Origin: DASSBR01 sp035701285
GTDB lineage: Bacteria > Pseudomonadota > Gammaproteobacteria > Natronospirales > DASSBR01
NCBI GenBank assembly: GCA_035701285.1
Contig: DASSNT010000006.1
Location: 1 to 64,000, forward strand
Reading direction: 5' to 3'
DNA length: 64,000 nucleotides
A program made the position numbers and the translations under genes. Below are positions 8,803 through 17,274 of the stretch, piece after piece (the first letter of the stretch is position 1; every line of letters starts with the position of its first letter). The notes beneath the pieces were generated by a model that made no database searches, was not told where the DNA came from, and was given only the letters and a program-made list of their open reading frames with translations.

Positions 8803-10112
8803 GCCGGCAACTCCTTACTGGCATGACTGGCGTGGGGATGTGCCACGGACGGGCGAACGCTCTCGGTGGCCGAAAGATCCTGTGCCACGCGGCAGCGTAC
8901 AAGCAAGCCGACAGCCAGCAATTGATAAGCGAGATCGAAGTACGGCAACGGCAGGAACGCGCCGCCCACACAGTAGGCCACGCCGCTCACATAGAGCATC
9001 GACGAAAGGTCATAAGCCCATTTCCATTCTGCTATGCCTTTCGTTCGCTTTCGAATCCAGACGAGATTGCGCCAACTCAGAAACAGTAGCAGGATAAAAA
9101 TTCCAAAGCCGACAAAACCCTGCTCGCCCAGCACCTTGAAATAAATGCTGTGTATCTCCCGCCAGGGCGTGTTGGGCGGCGCGTACTTCCGCCAGATATC
9201 GGGCCTCAAATACGGCCTGAACCCGCCGCCGACCAGCGGGCGGTCCAGCGCGATCTGGGTCGCGAATTTCCAGGACTGGATACGCCCCATCGCCGATTCG
9301 TCCTGCTGGTAATTGTCGATCGTGCCCATGCGGTGATACCACTGCTGCGGTACGAGGGTGAGCATTATCGGAATGGCGATGGCACCCAGCACGGCAAGAA
9401 TAAACTTGCCCCGCGTCTTCCAGAACAGCATCAGCAGCACCGCCCCCAAAGTCAGCATGCCGCCGCGCGAATAAGTGCCGAGAATGGCGACCGACGTGAG
9501 CCCCATCGCACCCCACAAGCCAATCCTTATCCATTTCTTCGGCTCTTGAAGCTGCAGATAACGCATGATGGGGATGGCCATTGCCATTGCCAGCGCAATG
9601 TCGTTGGAGTTATGGATAAAGCTCTGCGACGGGCCGACGACAACGTATTGGCCGCCCGTCGCAATTACGAACAGGCCGCCCTTGATGCCGTAAAAGCCAA
9701 TTGACACGGCGATGACCCACATCAGCCAATGCAATCGCTCGCGCGTCTGCACCAGCATCAGCGTAAAAAACACCAGCACCATGATTTTCAGGTGCACGTT
9801 GAAGCGGTCCCAGGCGACGTCCGGCACGAAGGAATAGTAGGAGGTGACCGCCATCCACCCCATCAGCAGCAAAAAGCAGATCGTCACGCCCTTGACGGGG
9901 ATGCGGAACTTTTCTTTGCTGGAAAGCAGGAAGCCCAGGATCGTGGTGATCGCCACGAGTTGAACCCAGGGGAAACTATAGGCAAACCCCCAGGTGAGCC
10001 GATGCGGATTCATGTAGCTCAGCCATGACCACACCAGCACGCCGACGTACGGCGACGTCAGAATAAACGGCAGCAGGCCGAAAATTATCAGTGCCAATGC
10101 CAGATCGCGCAT
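8799..10112 (-). CDS. O-antigen-ligase-like protein, exosortase A-associated (Wzy/WaaL family)
   Basis: A 437-residue polytopic membrane protein. The N-terminus (MRDLALALIIFGLLP, then WSWLSYMNPHRLTWGFAY) matches the exosortase-A-associated putative O-glycosylation ligase group (TIGR03097) as I remember it. These are WaaL/Wzy relatives with a large periplasmic loop; here the loop is around residues 260-320 and contains RPLVGGGFRPYL. It would act in the periplasm, joining or polymerising lipid-linked glycans, or possibly transferring glycan to protein. It belongs to the same operon as the flippase. Its presence about 20 kb from xrtA argues that both gene blocks serve one pathway. Confidence 0.85.
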   Translation of the reverse strand: MRDLALALIIFGLLPFILTSPYVGVLVWSWLSYMNPHRLTWGFAYSFPWVQLVAITTILGFLLSSKEKFRIPVKGVTICFLLLMGWMAVTSYYSFVPDVAWDRFNVHLKIMVLVFFTLMLVQTRERLHWLMWVIAVSIGFYGIKGGLFVIATGGQYVVVGPSQSFIHNSNDIALAMAMAIPIMRYLQLQEPKKWIRIGLWGAMGLTSVAILGTYSRGGMLTLGAVLLMLFWKTRGKFILAVLGAIAIPIMLTLVPQQWYHRMGTIDNYQQDESAMGRIQSWKFATQIALDRPLVGGGFRPYLRPDIWRKYAPPNTPWREIHSIYFKVLGEQGFVGFGIFILLLFLSWRNLVWIRKRTKGIAEWKWAYDLSSMLYVSGVAYCVGGAFLPLPYFDLAYQLLAVGLLVRCRVAQDLSATESVRPSVAHPHASHASKELPA

Positions 10113-10128
10113 CGGCTACCGCCCCGCC

Positions 10129-11256
10129 TCAATCGATTTCACATCCATGTTCAAGCAACAGTCCGTCCATGAAGAACTTTGCCGCCCAATTCGGATAGCG
10201 GCACGTCATGTAGCCGCCATCGAACGGGAACGACCCCTTGATTCCGCCGCGAACGGCAGGATCGCGATTCGTCAGATCCTGCGTGTTCATGTTGAAGCGG
10301 TTGGCGCGCGCGGCATGATCCTTGAATGCGGCGTCGCCGCCCAGCCGCGCCAGCCGCAACCAGTTGATGGCCATCTGTGAGTTGCCGGTCAGGCAGCTCC
10401 AGCGAACCACCGGCCGCCATTGATCGTCCAGCCGCCCCGGCAACGCGCCATCGTCACGTTGCGCCGCCGCCACGGCACGCGCCATTCTGGTCGCGAATTC
10501 AACATAGCTATCCTCGCGCAAAATGACGCCGACTTCCAGAATGCCGCGCAGGGAATAGGCAATGGTGTGCGTCAACGGGCGGTCGTTCTCGTTGAGGCAG
10601 TTGTCTTCCAGCCAGGCATTCGCGTGGGCGCGTGATACGCACCATTCGACATTGGCACGCGCGGCTTCCAGATAGCGTTCTTCGTCCAGCGCGACGCCGG
10701 CTTTTGCCAGGCCCCACGCGGTGCGCGTGTTATAGCTGTTCAACGCATGGCGGGCGACCGGCGACGCGAACCGCCGCCAGGCGCCGTCGGCGTCCTGCAC
10801 GCCGGCCAGCCAGTCGGCGGCGCGAACGAGCGACTCGCGGAAACGGGCTTCGCCGGTCTCGCGCCAGGCGCGCGTCCAGCCGAACAGCACCTGGCCGGTA
10901 TTGAAAATCGTCGGGGCGACCGTGGCGCTGCTCAGCGTCCCGGCGCGTACGCCGCCATCGGCAAGTTGAATGTCTGCCTCCCAGGCGGCCATGCGACGCG
11001 CCCGCGCCGCGAATTCCGGCTTGCCGGCAAACGCGGCGTAATCGTAAAAACTCGGGATGATGTAACCGGTTGTCTCCGGATACGACGCTTCCCAGCGGCC
11101 GTCCTTGAGGTCGTACCAGCCGGCAACGCCATCATCCGGCGTGACATCCTGCGCCCGTGCAAGCCACTCGGCGGCCGCGGCCAGATGTACGTCGGCCTCG
11201 GTGACCGTCTGCCGGGACGGCAGGCGATCCTTCAATGCGTACAGCGTGGCTCTCAC
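10129..11256 (-). CDS. alpha/alpha-toroid protein of unknown activity in polysaccharide operon
   Basis: A 375-residue soluble protein made of repeated helical-hairpin units with aromatic and glycine turns (GVAGWYDLKDG, YPETTGYIIPSFYDYA, DADGAWRRF). This is the look of an (alpha/alpha)6 toroid such as sugar epimerases, unsaturated glucuronyl hydrolases or prenyl-cyclase-like domains. I cannot assign an active site. The start is GTG at 11256, which overlaps the upstream stop as GTGA and has AAGGAG seven bases before it. No signal peptide, so it should work in the cytoplasm, perhaps on a nucleotide- or lipid-linked sugar. Product name not assignable. Confidence 0.65.
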   Translation of the reverse strand: MRATLYALKDRLPSRQTVTEADVHLAAAAEWLARAQDVTPDDGVAGWYDLKDGRWEASYPETTGYIIPSFYDYAAFAGKPEFAARARRMAAWEADIQLADGGVRAGTLSSATVAPTIFNTGQVLFGWTRAWRETGEARFRESLVRAADWLAGVQDADGAWRRFASPVARHALNSYNTRTAWGLAKAGVALDEERYLEAARANVEWCVSRAHANAWLEDNCLNENDRPLTHTIAYSLRGILEVGVILREDSYVEFATRMARAVAAAQRDDGALPGRLDDQWRPVVRWSCLTGNSQMAINWLRLARLGGDAAFKDHAARANRFNMNTQDLTNRDPAVRGGIKGSFPFDGGYMTCRYPNWAAKFFMDGLLLEHGCEID

Positions 11257-12461
11257 GCCCTTTCTCCTTTTGGCATTCCAAGCTGTCGGAAACTCAAGCG
11301 GCGGCGTCCTGCCTTCAATACGCGGGCCTGCATCAGGGTCAGCCACGGCAAGGGGTCGTACCAGCGCCACCAAGCATCCACTTTGGCGCCCGAATCGAGC
11401 GGACCGCGTCCGCAAACCTGGTTCTGAAGCTCCGCCGAATAGCGATCAACCGCCGACTCGCGCCATATCTTCGGCGGCACGGCGGCGACTGGAGGGCACT
11501 CGCGCCCCAGCTGGACAAGCCATGCGGCAAGCGGAATGTTCACGCCGTTCAGCGTGGCAATCTCTTCCTGGTAATCCGTTCGGGCAACGGTCGGTTCAAT
11601 CAGATAAAACGCCCCGGTTTTGGCATGGCGCTTGTATTCCATGCTGCCCATTCCGGTGAACCCGACAGCGTTGAAAAAGCGCGTTGTTTGCGCGTCGATT
11701 TCGGCTGCAGCCTCCGGCGCCGGCATGCAGCTGGCAGTGCCGCCCACTGCCGGCGGCCAGGATCTGATCTTCCGGCCGCTGAACGACGCCGCGGGCGTCC
11801 CGTCCGGCTTGATGTACTGCAGACAGAAGTAAACATCCGCATCCGAGCCGTCCACCCATTCCTGCGCAATCAAATCCGGCAGCACCGGCATGATCTGCCG
11901 GCACAACTGACAGAGCGCTTCGAAATTCTCGACCCGGTACGCTTTCCTGAAGGAACGCGCGTAAGCGGCATCTTTCTTTCCCGGCTTCAGGATCACCGGG
12001 TAGCGAAGCGCGTATGCTGCTTTCAAGCCGCAATCATCCACGACGCGAACACTCTCCGGCACCCTGAAACCATGCCGGCTCGCCAAGCGCTGAAACGATT
12101 CCTTGTGCATCAGCGCATCCAGCACATTCGCTGCCGGCAGCATCAGACGGTAGAACGGATCGAGCCTGTCGCGATGCGCGGAAACCGTCCGCACCGTCGC
12201 CTCCTCAGTCAGAAACAGCACGGGACGTTCCCGGAACAAGCGCGCAATGCCGACGAGGTCCTCCACGAGCGCCTCGCCATGCAGCTTCCGTACCTGCATC
12301 TTGCGACCGTAACGCGTGCGCATCGCGGGCCGGTTCATATTGTCGTCCACCGCGATCACCGGCACGCCCGCGCGAGCCAGGCTGCGTATCACGCCGAGCC
12401 CGTTCAGTCCCGCGCCAAGCACCATCGCCGGCACTTCTGCCGCCCCGGATCTAGCCCGCAT
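11253..12461 (-). CDS. ATP-grasp family carboxylate-amine ligase
   Basis: A 402-residue ATP-grasp protein. The N-terminal pre-ATP-grasp fold opens with VLGAGLNGLGVIRSLARAG. The central ATP-binding part has YPVILKPGKKDA and LIAQEWVDGSDADVYF. The C-terminal metal-binding part has FIEPTVAR-like residues (FYLIEPTVAR). Such enzymes activate a carboxylate with ATP and join it to an amine. In a uronic-acid-containing polysaccharide locus it could attach an amino acid to a sugar carboxyl, or a carboxylic acid to an amino sugar. The ATG at 12461 overlaps the upstream gene by 11 bases and the gene downstream by 4, so coupling is strong. Confidence 0.78.
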   Translation of the reverse strand: MRARSGAAEVPAMVLGAGLNGLGVIRSLARAGVPVIAVDDNMNRPAMRTRYGRKMQVRKLHGEALVEDLVGIARLFRERPVLFLTEEATVRTVSAHRDRLDPFYRLMLPAANVLDALMHKESFQRLASRHGFRVPESVRVVDDCGLKAAYALRYPVILKPGKKDAAYARSFRKAYRVENFEALCQLCRQIMPVLPDLIAQEWVDGSDADVYFCLQYIKPDGTPAASFSGRKIRSWPPAVGGTASCMPAPEAAAEIDAQTTRFFNAVGFTGMGSMEYKRHAKTGAFYLIEPTVARTDYQEEIATLNGVNIPLAAWLVQLGRECPPVAAVPPKIWRESAVDRYSAELQNQVCGRGPLDSGAKVDAWWRWYDPLPWLTLMQARVLKAGRRRLSFRQLGMPKGERA

Positions 12462-13665
12462 TGCTGTTCCGCCACTTTCGCGCGCGCGGCTCGGCTGCTA
12501 ACGGTTCGCCGTGCGACGGCTCCCGCAGTTCGCGCGCGATTGCTTCAACGGTCCGGGCGTTATGCGCCCAGGTCAGCTCGCGGTCGATCAGCGTCTGGCG
12601 CGCCTGGCGTCCCAGTTCATCGCGAAGCGCCGCGTCATGGCAGAAGCGCCTGGTCGCTGCGGTGAAAGCCGCCGGGTCGGATGGATCGAAAAGGAGGCCA
12701 TCCCTGCCGTCAGTCAGAATCTCGCGGATATTGGGTTTGTCCGGTGCGACGATAGCAGCTTCGCACGCCATGTATTCGAACAACTTGAGCGGCGAAGCGT
12801 AGTCCACCACCGCCGGCTGCAGCGCAATATCGAACCCCCGCACATAACCCGCCACTTTGTCGCGATCAACGAAGCCCGTGATCCGTAAACGGTCCTGCAC
12901 CTCCAACTCGGCAGCCCGGCGTTCGAGCGATGCGCGCACATCGCCGTCGCCGACCAGAATGAATGTCAAATTGTCCTGACGATGCGCATGCAGCAATTCA
13001 ATTACGCGCTCTAGACCATGCCATTCGCGGGCAAAGCCCGTAAAACCGAGTACAGTTGAGCCCGTCAGCCCCAGCCGCGCCTTAGCGGCATGCCGATCGG
13101 GAGATGCCGGAAACCGGGACCAGTCGATCCCGTTGGGCGTAACCGTAATGGCATCGCGGGAGACGCCTTCCCGTTCGATGCGATCGCGCAATACGTGGGT
13201 GACCGTGACGACATGATCGGCGCCACGCCAACTGGCCCGCTCGGCCGCGCGCGCCAGTTTCTTCAGCGCGATACCGCCATAGCGGCTACGCTCGTCATAC
13301 AGCGGCGCGTTGACTTCGCTTATCAGGGGAATATTGAAACGCCGTCGCGCCCAGATGCCGGACAGAAAATACAGGTTATAACGTTCGTAGATGACGTCCG
13401 GCCGATGCTTCTTTATGGCCCGGGCCAGCCGCGGATAGTCGCGAACGCTGTACGCCAGCTCCATCAGCTCGTAGATGGGCCGCGGGATGTGTCGCTTGAG
13501 AAACGTAACCAGCCTGGAATCCTGGCCCGGCTTTCCGGTGTCGACAAAGCCGGGGCCGACCATGACGATCTCATGGCCGCGCGCACGCAGCGCGTTCGTC
13601 AAGCTCTCGATGTGGACGTACTGCCCGTCCCTGGACGCAATTCTGTGGTGATACAGTGTCTTCAT
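12451..13665 (-). CDS. GT4 glycosyltransferase, PEP-CTERM/XrtA-associated type
   Basis: A 404-residue glycosyltransferase opening MKTLYHHRIASRDGQYVHIE, a signature I associate with the TIGR04063-type glycosyltransferases found beside exosortase A. The GT4 C-terminal block is clear (VLGFTGFAREWHGLERVIELL, later LKLFEYMACEAAIVAPD with the E-x7-E region). It is the first gene of the minus-strand operon 13665-2835. A 182-base space separates it from the divergent gene at 13848. No convincing sigma-70 box was found immediately upstream. Confidence 0.85.
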   Translation of the reverse strand: MKTLYHHRIASRDGQYVHIESLTNALRARGHEIVMVGPGFVDTGKPGQDSRLVTFLKRHIPRPIYELMELAYSVRDYPRLARAIKKHRPDVIYERYNLYFLSGIWARRRFNIPLISEVNAPLYDERSRYGGIALKKLARAAERASWRGADHVVTVTHVLRDRIEREGVSRDAITVTPNGIDWSRFPASPDRHAAKARLGLTGSTVLGFTGFAREWHGLERVIELLHAHRQDNLTFILVGDGDVRASLERRAAELEVQDRLRITGFVDRDKVAGYVRGFDIALQPAVVDYASPLKLFEYMACEAAIVAPDKPNIREILTDGRDGLLFDPSDPAAFTAATRRFCHDAALRDELGRQARQTLIDRELTWAHNARTVEAIARELREPSHGEPLAAEPRARKWRNSNAG

Positions 13666-13847
13666 GACTTTATTAGTTATAGCCTTCCATGGCTCCCCTC
13701 GCTGACGTTCAGGATTCTAACATAGGGTCCTACTCGGGTTTTCCCTGTAAGTACCTGTAGGCCAACGAATTTTTATTCTGCCACATCTCGCAGCCGAAGT
13801 CTCTTTAATGTACCCTTCCATTTCCATGGATGACTCAAAGGTCGACG

Positions 13848-15392
13848 ATGACACGGTTTGACAGTTTCCGACTTGAAGCTGACGACGCCCTCCCACGACT
13901 GGCATGGTGCGCTCGGATACGACGGGATGCTTCGGAAGCGATCGTACGCCACGGTCCGTGGGTGGAACATGGCGACCAGTCCTTCTACGAAGGTGCCTGG
14001 TCGGGCGAAGCAGCACTCAGCTTCGACCAGGCCTTAACATTTGCGGGTTCCGGCGGGCGCATCGACGGCGACAATATCATATTCGCAACGCCGACCAATA
14101 CCCTTGAGCCGCTGCATCTCCTGCAGCTTGCCGGCGAACTGCTGTGTTCCAATTCGATTCACTTTCTGCTCGCCGAAGCCGGCGATGCTGTCAGTACGGA
14201 CTATCCTTATTACGACGGCGACATGATGACAATCATGTTTGGTACGCATCGGCACGAACCAGCCGTACCGACCAGCAGCGGAAATCGTGTCTACCAGTAT
14301 TATCACTGCAACCTTGTCGTGTCTCCCGACCTGTCCGTCACAAAGCAAGCCAAGCGAACACCGCCCGACTTCAGGAACTTTGAGGACTACAGCCGGTTTC
14401 TTTTTGCCGAAGTCGCTGCCATTACCAACAATGCGATGGCGCCGGACCGGCAGGTTCTGTACCAACCGATGGCAACGATTTCTTCCGGTTACGACTCTCC
14501 GGCTTGCGCCGTCATCGGTCGTGCCGCCGGATGCAACGAAGCGCTTACTTTCACTACGGCGCGGTCGAACTTCGAAGACCGTGAGGACAGCGGCGCAACG
14601 ATCGCTAAAATATTGGGTTTGAACATTACCGAATTCAATTACTTTTCGGAGCGCCCGGTTCGGTCCGATTTTCCGGAAGCCGAATTCATTGCCACCGGCC
14701 ATGGTGGCGACGACGTCGTGATGAACATCATTGAATCTGTCCTGCCCGGGAGGTTGCTCTACACCGGCTACCATGGAGACAAGGTGTGGGACAAGAACAA
14801 TAAGAAGTACGGCCCTCACATCGTCCGGGGTGACACCTCCGGATGTTCCCTGGCGGAATTCCGCCTCAGGACCGGCTTCATAAATCTGCCGGTCCCGTTT
14901 ATCGGCTGCCTCAATCACACCAGCATCCATGCCATTTCCAATTTGCCGGAAATGGCGCCGTGGACGCTGGGCAATGATTATGACCGGCCGATTCCACGAC
15001 GCATCGTCGAGCAGGCTGGCGTTCCGCGCTCTCTCTTCGGGCAAAAGAAAAAGGCGATCACGACGCCTTATCAAAGCAACATGGGCCTGAATCCGCCGAT
15101 GGAACAGGTTCTTTGCGAAGCGTCATACCAGGATTTCATGAAATTCATTGAGCCGATCAGGCAATACGAACGGCTCAGCTACAAGCTGCGCTATGACCTG
15201 ATGCACCGACTGTACGGCCTGAATCAGCGGGCGGTATGGAGCGGAAAACTGGCGCGTGCACTGGCGATGGTCGGCCTGGAGCGCCCGTCGCACGTAAAGG
15301 TGCCATTCCGATTCGCGAAGCCGCGGAGCAACAACTTTCTCGCCTTCCACTGGGCCGCCGAGAAAATGAAGCGGCGATACGTCAGGCCTTGA
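13848..15392 (+). CDS. asparagine-synthetase-like PP-loop protein without glutaminase
   Basis: A 514-residue protein. The middle carries ATISSGYDSPACAV, with SSGYDS at about residues 212-217, a recognisable variant of the SGG-x-DS pyrophosphate loop of AsnB. There is no N-terminal Met-Cys, so it cannot use glutamine through the usual Cys2 nucleophile. The N-terminal 200 residues are diverged. It may use free ammonia or another amine, or act as an adenylating ligase. The ATG at 13848 is preferred over the one 18 bases upstream because AAAGG sits six bases before it. It is the only plus-strand gene between two minus operons and overlaps the sulfotransferase tail-to-tail by 11 bases. Confidence 0.65.
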   Translation: MTRFDSFRLEADDALPRLAWCARIRRDASEAIVRHGPWVEHGDQSFYEGAWSGEAALSFDQALTFAGSGGRIDGDNIIFATPTNTLEPLHLLQLAGELLCSNSIHFLLAEAGDAVSTDYPYYDGDMMTIMFGTHRHEPAVPTSSGNRVYQYYHCNLVVSPDLSVTKQAKRTPPDFRNFEDYSRFLFAEVAAITNNAMAPDRQVLYQPMATISSGYDSPACAVIGRAAGCNEALTFTTARSNFEDREDSGATIAKILGLNITEFNYFSERPVRSDFPEAEFIATGHGGDDVVMNIIESVLPGRLLYTGYHGDKVWDKNNKKYGPHIVRGDTSGCSLAEFRLRTGFINLPVPFIGCLNHTSIHAISNLPEMAPWTLGNDYDRPIPRRIVEQAGVPRSLFGQKKKAITTPYQSNMGLNPPMEQVLCEASYQDFMKFIEPIRQYERLSYKLRYDLMHRLYGLNQRAVWSGKLARALAMVGLERPSHVKVPFRFAKPRSNNFLAFHWAAEKMKRRYVRP

Positions 15393-16569
15393 CTTTTTCC
15401 TTCGTTGCGCGCTGCGGATGAGGATAAACATCGGATCCGTATTCTTCGACGTTAAAATACTCGAGCACGGACATCATCCTGGCGATCTGATCCTTGTCGA
15501 ACAACGACTGCCATTTGGCCAGTTGCTTATGCTTGTCATCGGTGAAGGTCGGATTCTGCGTTGTTGAACTCGGTCTTCCCGCCCTTGTATACAGTTTGTC
15601 GGGCACCGGCAACTGCCAGCGGTCGAATATTCTGCGCAGTTCATTTTCCGGATCCGTCAACAGATTCTCGTAGTAGACTGTGATCCAGTCTTGATTGTTC
15701 CGGTTGTTCCTCAGTGGCACGAGCGCGGCCATGCACCAGTTCGCCACCAGCGCTTCAGCTTGCGTTCGAATACCGGAAAAAAATGCCTCATGCTCAAGAT
15801 AGCGCTCTTTGAACGGGCCGTCCGGTATACGGTACCCGTCGAAAGGCTGATCCCACCCGAGCAGATTCAGCTTGGACGCAGCAATAGCGAAAGGATGCCG
15901 GACGAGGCAGATCGGGGTGTATTTGAAGTTAAATTGCCGCGTCAACCACGGCAACAATGCGTTCGCGAAACAAAACTTCAGGATCATCCTGTCGGCCGTC
16001 ACAAACGAGTAGGTCGATGACGTCCATGTCGACAGCAGTTTTCCACGCATCATCGCCTCGAACATTTCGGCAGCCTCGGGCCATTCCGCATCTTCGGGGA
16101 TGTACTGATTCCATGAGAAATTCAATGCCCTGAACGGATTTAGTTCTCCCAGGTACAGCGGCTCGGTAAATACTGCTGTCTTCGGGATCAGCCGCAGAAG
16201 CTCTGCCAGCCAGGTTGAGCCGCCGCGTTCGTAGGCCGAGATGACCAGATTTTCTTCAGGATCGAAATCGCACCAGCGGCGAAGAAATTTCAGTTTGTAC
16301 CAGTTGGCGTTCTTGCGGAATGCCGAGAAGTCCGACTTTTTTTTTAACTCATAGCTCCGCCGGGCGCCGCGACGCCCGACGGCGACCGCGACAGCCATAA
16401 TGACGGCAACACCGATTGTCCACGCGGCCGCGCCAGCCAGGGCGAATTGCCAGAATGGCGCCTTGATAATGCGCCAACAGTAATCAAACGCGAGTATCAA
16501 TCCGGTGGTAAATATGGCCACACACAGTGGCGGCCACGCCAGGCGACCTTCTCTCCATATCCATTTCAT
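15382..16569 (-). CDS. membrane-anchored sulfotransferase
   Basis: A 395-residue protein with two hydrophobic segments near the N-terminus (about residues 12-28 and 40-65), followed by a sulfotransferase domain. The 5'-PAPS loop is the variant ISAYERGGSTWLAELL (about 110-125) and the 3' site is CLVRHPFAIAASKLN. The anchor would hold the PAPS-using domain at the inner membrane, near lipid-linked saccharides. It starts inside the stop of the PSD-family gene (ATGA), so the two are translationally coupled. Acceptor unknown. Confidence 0.8.
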   Translation of the reverse strand: MKWIWREGRLAWPPLCVAIFTTGLILAFDYCWRIIKAPFWQFALAGAAAWTIGVAVIMAVAVAVGRRGARRSYELKKKSDFSAFRKNANWYKLKFLRRWCDFDPEENLVISAYERGGSTWLAELLRLIPKTAVFTEPLYLGELNPFRALNFSWNQYIPEDAEWPEAAEMFEAMMRGKLLSTWTSSTYSFVTADRMILKFCFANALLPWLTRQFNFKYTPICLVRHPFAIAASKLNLLGWDQPFDGYRIPDGPFKERYLEHEAFFSGIRTQAEALVANWCMAALVPLRNNRNNQDWITVYYENLLTDPENELRRIFDRWQLPVPDKLYTRAGRPSSTTQNPTFTDDKHKQLAKWQSLFDKDQIARMMSVLEYFNVEEYGSDVYPHPQRATKEKVKA

Positions 16570-17273
16570 GGTTTCGCTCCCGTCGATACTATGGTCTCTC
16601 CGGCCGTCATGCGATCACCCGGCTCGATGCCCAGCGGTATGTCGGGCGGCAACTGCAAAACCACGATGCTGCCGAAAACGATCCGGCCTATCCGCTGCCC
16701 CTTGTCCACGTGCTGGCCCGGCTGCACCCACACACGAATTCGCCTGGTCCAGAAGCTGGTGATCAGCCTTATCTTCACGGTGCCCAGCGCACCTTGTATC
16801 GTCACTATTTTTTGCACCGGCGCGCCGTACTCCCGCGTGTAAATATCACGGCGAACGCCGCCTTTGAGGAATTGGTCGCCGGCATCGTCGACCGAGACAA
16901 CGGTGCCCGTTATGGGCGCGCGCTGCACATGCACGTCCCAGAACGACAAATGAATGTCGATGAAGGTCCAGTGCGGGGCATGAATTATGTGGGCCACCGG
17001 TCCATCCGCCGGCGCGATCACGTTTTTTCCAGGCGGGATTTGCCTGTCGGGATCCCGCATGAAGAAGTCATAGAACCCCTTATCCATATGGCCGGACAGA
17101 ATCCATTCCTTGACCTGCGCCGTCGGCCACCGCTCGTGCGGTCCCAGAAACGATTTAACCAGCGGAGATGGATACGGAAAGTTTGTGCCGAACAGGTAAA
17201 GCGACCAGCCGCAGCCGGCGAGGAGCAACAGCTGAAGAAACAATGTCGGCCAGCGGTTAGCGAGCGCGTTCAT
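16566..17273 (-). CDS. phosphatidylserine decarboxylase family protein
   Basis: A 235-residue protein with one N-terminal membrane segment (about residues 10-28) and a complete PSD-like core. It has IAPADGPVAH (Asp90), FWDVHVQRAP (His115) and the self-cleavage site IVFGSIVVLQLP (Gly201-Ser202). The Asp-His-Ser set and the Gly-Ser bond that yields the pyruvoyl group are all kept, so it is probably an active pyruvoyl decarboxylase. Normal PSDs turn phosphatidylserine into phosphatidylethanolamine; placement between an epimerase and a sulfotransferase hints at a specialised substrate. The ATG at 17273 follows the upstream stop by one base. Confidence 0.82.
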   Translation of the reverse strand: MNALANRWPTLFLQLLLLAGCGWSLYLFGTNFPYPSPLVKSFLGPHERWPTAQVKEWILSGHMDKGFYDFFMRDPDRQIPPGKNVIAPADGPVAHIIHAPHWTFIDIHLSFWDVHVQRAPITGTVVSVDDAGDQFLKGGVRRDIYTREYGAPVQKIVTIQGALGTVKIRLITSFWTRRIRVWVQPGQHVDKGQRIGRIVFGSIVVLQLPPDIPLGIEPGDRMTAGETIVSTGAKP

Positions 17274-17274
17274 G

